Positions 6,020 to 8,159 of a stretch of 8,159 nt of DNA are shown here, in pieces (the stretch's first letter is position 1; every line of letters begins with the position of its first letter). Origin of the DNA: Nitrospiraceae bacterium UBA6898 (lineage in GTDB: Bacteria > Nitrospirota > Thermodesulfovibrionia > Thermodesulfovibrionales > UBA6898); the NCBI GenBank assembly GCA_002448975.1, contig DKBO01000265.1, positions 302-8,460 of the forward strand, in the 5' to 3' direction. The notes beneath the pieces are model-generated. The model saw only the letters and a program-made list of their open reading frames with translations. It had not been told where the DNA came from and searched no databases. The translations under genes were made by a program, and so were the position numbers.

Positions 6020-6722
6020 CGGCATACGTGACATCAAAGTCTATCAGAACAAGCAGGGCTACCGCTTTTCTGTAGACGCGGTCCTCCTGTGCAGCTTTGC
6101 AGATATGCGATACGCAAGAAAGATCGCGGATCTCGGAGCAGGCTCAGGAATCATCGGACTGCTCCTGGCGAGGAAATATCCGAAGTCTGCAGTCACGCTG
6201 GTTGAGCTCCAGGAATCTCTTTACCGCCTTGCCGTCAGGAATATCAACATCAATGGGCTTGATGACAGGGTCACTGCAGTGCTCTCTGATGTGGCGCATC
6301 TTCAGCAGACATTGAACGGCATGTCCTATGACCTCGTTGTCTCCAATCCGCCGTTCAGAAAACCGACGACCGGCAGGCTCAGTGCAGGTGAGGAGCGTGC
6401 GATTGCCCGCCACGAACTCGCACTGAAGTTCACCGACCTGGCAGGCGCTGCGGCGTACCTTCTCAAGAGCAAAGGCCGATTTTTCATGATATACCACCCG
6501 GGACGGCTCATCGAAGTATTCGATTCGCTCAGAACATACCGGCTTGAGCCCAAGCGGATACGTTTTGTACACAACGATGTCGGGTCGGAATCGAAGATCG
6601 TCCTGATCGAGGCGGTGAGAGACGGAAAGCCCGGGGTGAAGATCGAGAAGCCGCTCGCTATCTATCATGAGGATGGTTCCTACACGAACGAGGTGAGCGC
6701 AATGTACGGAGACGGAAGGTGA
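6003..6722 (+). CDS. TrmN6/YfiC-like N6-adenine methyltransferase
   Basis: A SAM-dependent methyltransferase of the COG4123 type. The E. coli member YfiC (TrmN6) methylates adenine 37 of tRNA-Val; the substrate here is inferred. The 239 residues match the family. The N-terminal IKVYQNKQGYRFSVDAVLL (11-29) is a strong family mark. The SAM-binding motif is DLGAGSG at 43-49, the acidic residue E68 ends the next strand, and the amino-methyltransferase catalytic motif NPPF is at 115-118, followed by RKPTTGR. I chose the ATG at 6003 rather than one 48 bases upstream because the protein then starts where homologues do, and GGGTGA at 5996-6000 or nearby gives a ribosome site. The start lies inside the end of the phosphatase gene (17-base overlap), so the two are translated from one mRNA. 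Confidence 0.85.
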   Translation: METTLDGIRDIKVYQNKQGYRFSVDAVLLCSFADMRYARKIADLGAGSGIIGLLLARKYPKSAVTLVELQESLYRLAVRNININGLDDRVTAVLSDVAHLQQTLNGMSYDLVVSNPPFRKPTTGRLSAGEERAIARHELALKFTDLAGAAAYLLKSKGRFFMIYHPGRLIEVFDSLRTYRLEPKRIRFVHNDVGSESKIVLIEAVRDGKPGVKIEKPLAIYHEDGSYTNEVSAMYGDGR

Positions 6723-6766
6723 ACGTCCATATCACGGCAGTTTTATCATGGTGTGTGGAGAATGTA

Positions 6767-6796
6767 TGGCAATATCAGCAGGCCTTTCAGTATAAT
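6767..6796 (+). promoter_or_regulatory. Candidate promoter of the tetrahaem cytochrome gene
   Basis: A perfect TATAAT lies at 6791-6796. The best -35 is TGGCAA (6767-6772) with an 18-base spacer, only three of six matches. The predicted start near 6803 gives a leader of about 23 bases that contains the strong AGGAGG ribosome site (6814-6819), six bases before the ATG. The weak -35 suggests an activator may be needed; this is inference. Confidence 0.5.
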
Positions 6797-6825
6797 AAAA
6801 AAACTTTTTGATCAGGAGGAAGGCT

Positions 6826-7395
6826 ATGGTATCTCGGAGGGTTTTGGGGGTTGTCTTGCTTGCGCTTCTTCTTCCGGCATTTGCTTTTGCAGCGGGAGCG
6901 CATGACGGTCTTAACTGCGTCGGCTGTCATAGTATCCATGCAGCCAAGGGAGAGATCATCTTTGGTTTGGAGCCGAATACAAAAGCTGTCAGCCCCTGGA
7001 CAAAACAGCCCTTTATTGGGGTTACCGCGTTATGCCTCGGCTGCCATGAAACCGTTGAGCGGGGCGGCATGGGCATTGCAGCAGTTACCGCTACGCACAG
7101 CCATCCCTACGGCGTGTCGCCGGATCCGAAGGTTGCCAATGTCCCGTCTGCATTGCTCAGGGACGGCAAGCTCGAGTGTGTCGGTTGCCATGACCCGCAT
7201 CCGTCGAACCCCAACTATAAGTATCTCAGGGTTGACACTGCCAAAGGAGGCAAGATGGGAGATTTCTGCGCAGTGTGCCATAGCGCCAAGGCAGACCCCG
7301 GATCTCCGAAGAACATGAAGATCTTCAGCAGCATGAACGAAAATGCAGCTCCGGCCTCCACAGCGCCGGCCCCTGCTGCTCCCGCAAAGAAGTAA
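6826..7395 (+). CDS. Periplasmic tetrahaem cytochrome c (paired CXXCH type)
   Basis: An exported electron carrier with four covalent haem c groups; its redox partners are unknown. The 189 residues start with a clear signal peptide, basic SRR then VLGVVLLALLLPAFAFA, with likely cleavage after A22. Four haem-binding motifs follow: CVGCH at 31-35, CLGCH at 70-74, CVGCH at 118-122 and CAVCH at 148-152. H38, H91, H93 and H125 are possible distal ligands, and the CxxCHxxH-like spacing CVGCHSIH and CVGCHDPH is typical of paired-CXXCH cytochromes. The C-terminus (about 174-189) is a flexible Ala/Pro-rich tail ending in lysines. The ATG at 6826 is fixed by AGGAGG six bases upstream; a TTG 18 bases earlier would lie before that site and is rejected. 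It has its own candidate promoter. The next gene begins three bases after its stop, an odd partner for a cytochrome. Confidence 0.92.
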   Translation: MVSRRVLGVVLLALLLPAFAFAAGAHDGLNCVGCHSIHAAKGEIIFGLEPNTKAVSPWTKQPFIGVTALCLGCHETVERGGMGIAAVTATHSHPYGVSPDPKVANVPSALLRDGKLECVGCHDPHPSNPNYKYLRVDTAKGGKMGDFCAVCHSAKADPGSPKNMKIFSSMNENAAPASTAPAPAAPAKK

Positions 7396-7398
7396 TGG

Positions 7399-8159
7399 AT
7401 GATACAAAACAGCTTCTGCATCCTTGACGGCATCGGCGAAAAAAAGGAGCGCAAGCTCTGGCAGGAAGGTGTCCTGACATGGACCGACTTCCTGCATGCA
7501 GATAAGCTGCTGACGTTCAGCGACGAAAGAAAGAGGCTCTATAACGAGAGCCTCTTTCTTTTTCAGAGGGAGCTGAGCGCGCGCAATGCCGGCTATTTCA
7601 GCCGGATGGTCAAGAGGAGGGAGCAGTGGCGTCTGTTCGAACGGTTCAGGGACGGCGCGGTATGCCTGGACATCGAGACCAGCGGCCTGCAGCCGAACAG
7701 CGGCGGCTATGTCACGGTTGTGGGGCTGTATGACGGATGTGACTACAAATGCTTCCTGCAGGGCAGAAATCTCACAACGGAGATCCTCAACAAGGAGCTG
7801 CGAAATTACCAATGCCTCATTACGTTTTACGGGGCTGCCTTCGATATCCCTTTTCTCCAGCGCACATTCCGCGGCATAGAGTTCCCCATGCCGCATTTCG
7901 ATCTCTGTTTTGCGGCGAAAAGGCTGAAGATAGCGGGAGGCCTGAAGAAGATCGAGCATGACTTCGGCATCGAGCGGGATGAGTCAGTGCAGGGACTTGA
8001 CGGATATGATGCCGTAAAGCTGTGGGAACATGCCAGGGCCGGCTCATCTCATGCCCTGGACCGCCTGATCCGGTACAACCGGGAAGATACGGTCAACCTC
8101 ATGCAGATCGCACCGGTACTGTATGAACGCTTGAAACAGTCAACAGGGATCGAGGAATA
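7399..8159 (+). CDS. YprB-like RNase H-fold exonuclease (3' end missing)
   Basis: A predicted 3'-5' exonuclease of the DnaQ/YprB (COG3359) type, probably cytoplasmic and acting on nucleic acid; the exact substrate is unknown. The frame is open to the window end with 253 codons visible. The start MIQNSFCILDGIGEKKERKLWQEG resembles the helix-hairpin-helix-like N-terminus of this family, which supports the ATG at 7399. Catalytic motifs: DIE with D91 and E93 in CLDIETSGL; FDIPFL with D149; and a DEDDy-like YNRED with Y226 and D230. In motif II many homologues have TFNG where this reads TFYG. The ribosome site is weak (AGAAG at 7388-7392), and the start is three bases after the cytochrome stop, so translation probably depends on coupling. 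A terminator-like hairpin lies within codons 43-55. Few residues should be missing at the C-terminus beyond a short extension. Confidence 0.83.
   Translation, partial: MIQNSFCILDGIGEKKERKLWQEGVLTWTDFLHADKLLTFSDERKRLYNESLFLFQRELSARNAGYFSRMVKRREQWRLFERFRDGAVCLDIETSGLQPNSGGYVTVVGLYDGCDYKCFLQGRNLTTEILNKELRNYQCLITFYGAAFDIPFLQRTFRGIEFPMPHFDLCFAAKRLKIAGGLKKIEHDFGIERDESVQGLDGYDAVKLWEHARAGSSHALDRLIRYNREDTVNLMQIAPVLYERLKQSTGIEE
7526..7563 (+). terminator. Terminator-like hairpin inside the exonuclease gene
   Basis: AAAGAAAGAGGCTCT (7526-7540) and AGAGCCTCTTTCTTT (7547-7561) are perfect reverse complements: 15 pairs around the six-base loop ATAACG, with T residues continuing to 7563. The lower stem is A/T-rich and the upper stem G/C-rich, so the 3' side reads as a T-tract after a GAGGCTCT stem, the form of an intrinsic terminator. 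It begins 131 bases after the cytochrome stop and encodes ERKRLYNESLFLF in the exonuclease. It could define the cytochrome mRNA 3' end and attenuate the downstream gene. Confidence 0.65.

Noticed and set aside
7395..7427. Ten-codon frame starting at the TAATG overlap after the cytochrome
   Set aside because: It stops after MDDTKQLLHP and looks like chance; the ATG at 7399 gives the family-like N-terminus. I also considered a frameshift, but none is needed.
7030..7959. Minus-strand open frame of 309 codons
   Set aside because: It is antisense to the cytochrome haem motifs and the exonuclease catalytic motifs, which are unmistakable on the plus strand.

Overview
The window looks like a chromosomal segment of a moderately GC-rich, Gram-negative, respiring bacterium. 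It holds the 3' end of a standard F1-ATPase gene cluster, an alanine dehydrogenase, two exported c-type cytochromes of different build and a few housekeeping enzymes. Paired-CXXCH multihaem cytochromes together with this gene set are common in Nitrospirota (Thermodesulfovibrio-like) and Desulfobacterota. Nitrospirota is my preferred guess, but it is an inference from protein style only. No insertion sequences, phage genes, tRNAs, rRNAs or CRISPR arrays are visible.

Layout. Positions 1-2756 (+) are the end of the atp operon: atpG (5' end cut off), atpD, atpC, then a strong intrinsic terminator. Positions 2738-3826 (-) are a convergent ald whose last codons lie inside that terminator. Positions 3975-5108 (-) encode an exported beta-propeller-like protein with one C-terminal CXXCH haem site, followed by a long hairpin. 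Positions 5109-5359 are a divergent control region with CATAG repeats, palindromes and a clear sigma70-type promoter pointing right. Positions 5360-6722 (+) are a two-gene unit: a Gph-like HAD phosphatase that overlaps a TrmN6/YfiC-like N6-adenine methyltransferase. Positions 6826-7395 (+) encode a tetrahaem periplasmic cytochrome c with its own promoter and an excellent RBS. From 7399 to the window end (+) runs a YprB-like, RNase H-fold exonuclease gene, open at the right edge.

How it fits together. The ATP synthase uses the proton gradient that respiratory electron flow builds, and the two cytochromes are plausible periplasmic electron carriers in such a chain, though nothing here shows their partners. 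Ald links pyruvate and alanine; its coenzyme-binding loop reads N196-R197 where an acidic residue is usual, which hints at NADP(H) use. The most striking non-gene signal is a perfect 15-bp hairpin plus T-tract inside the exonuclease reading frame, about 130 bases after the cytochrome stop. It could end most cytochrome transcripts and throttle the downstream gene. A second overlap of terminator and coding sequence occurs at the atpC/ald junction, and the phosphatase promoter is so close to its ATG that the mRNA should be leaderless. I see no complete, clearly new multi-gene system; the novelty lies in these regulatory overlaps, the Ald coenzyme site and the single-haem propeller.
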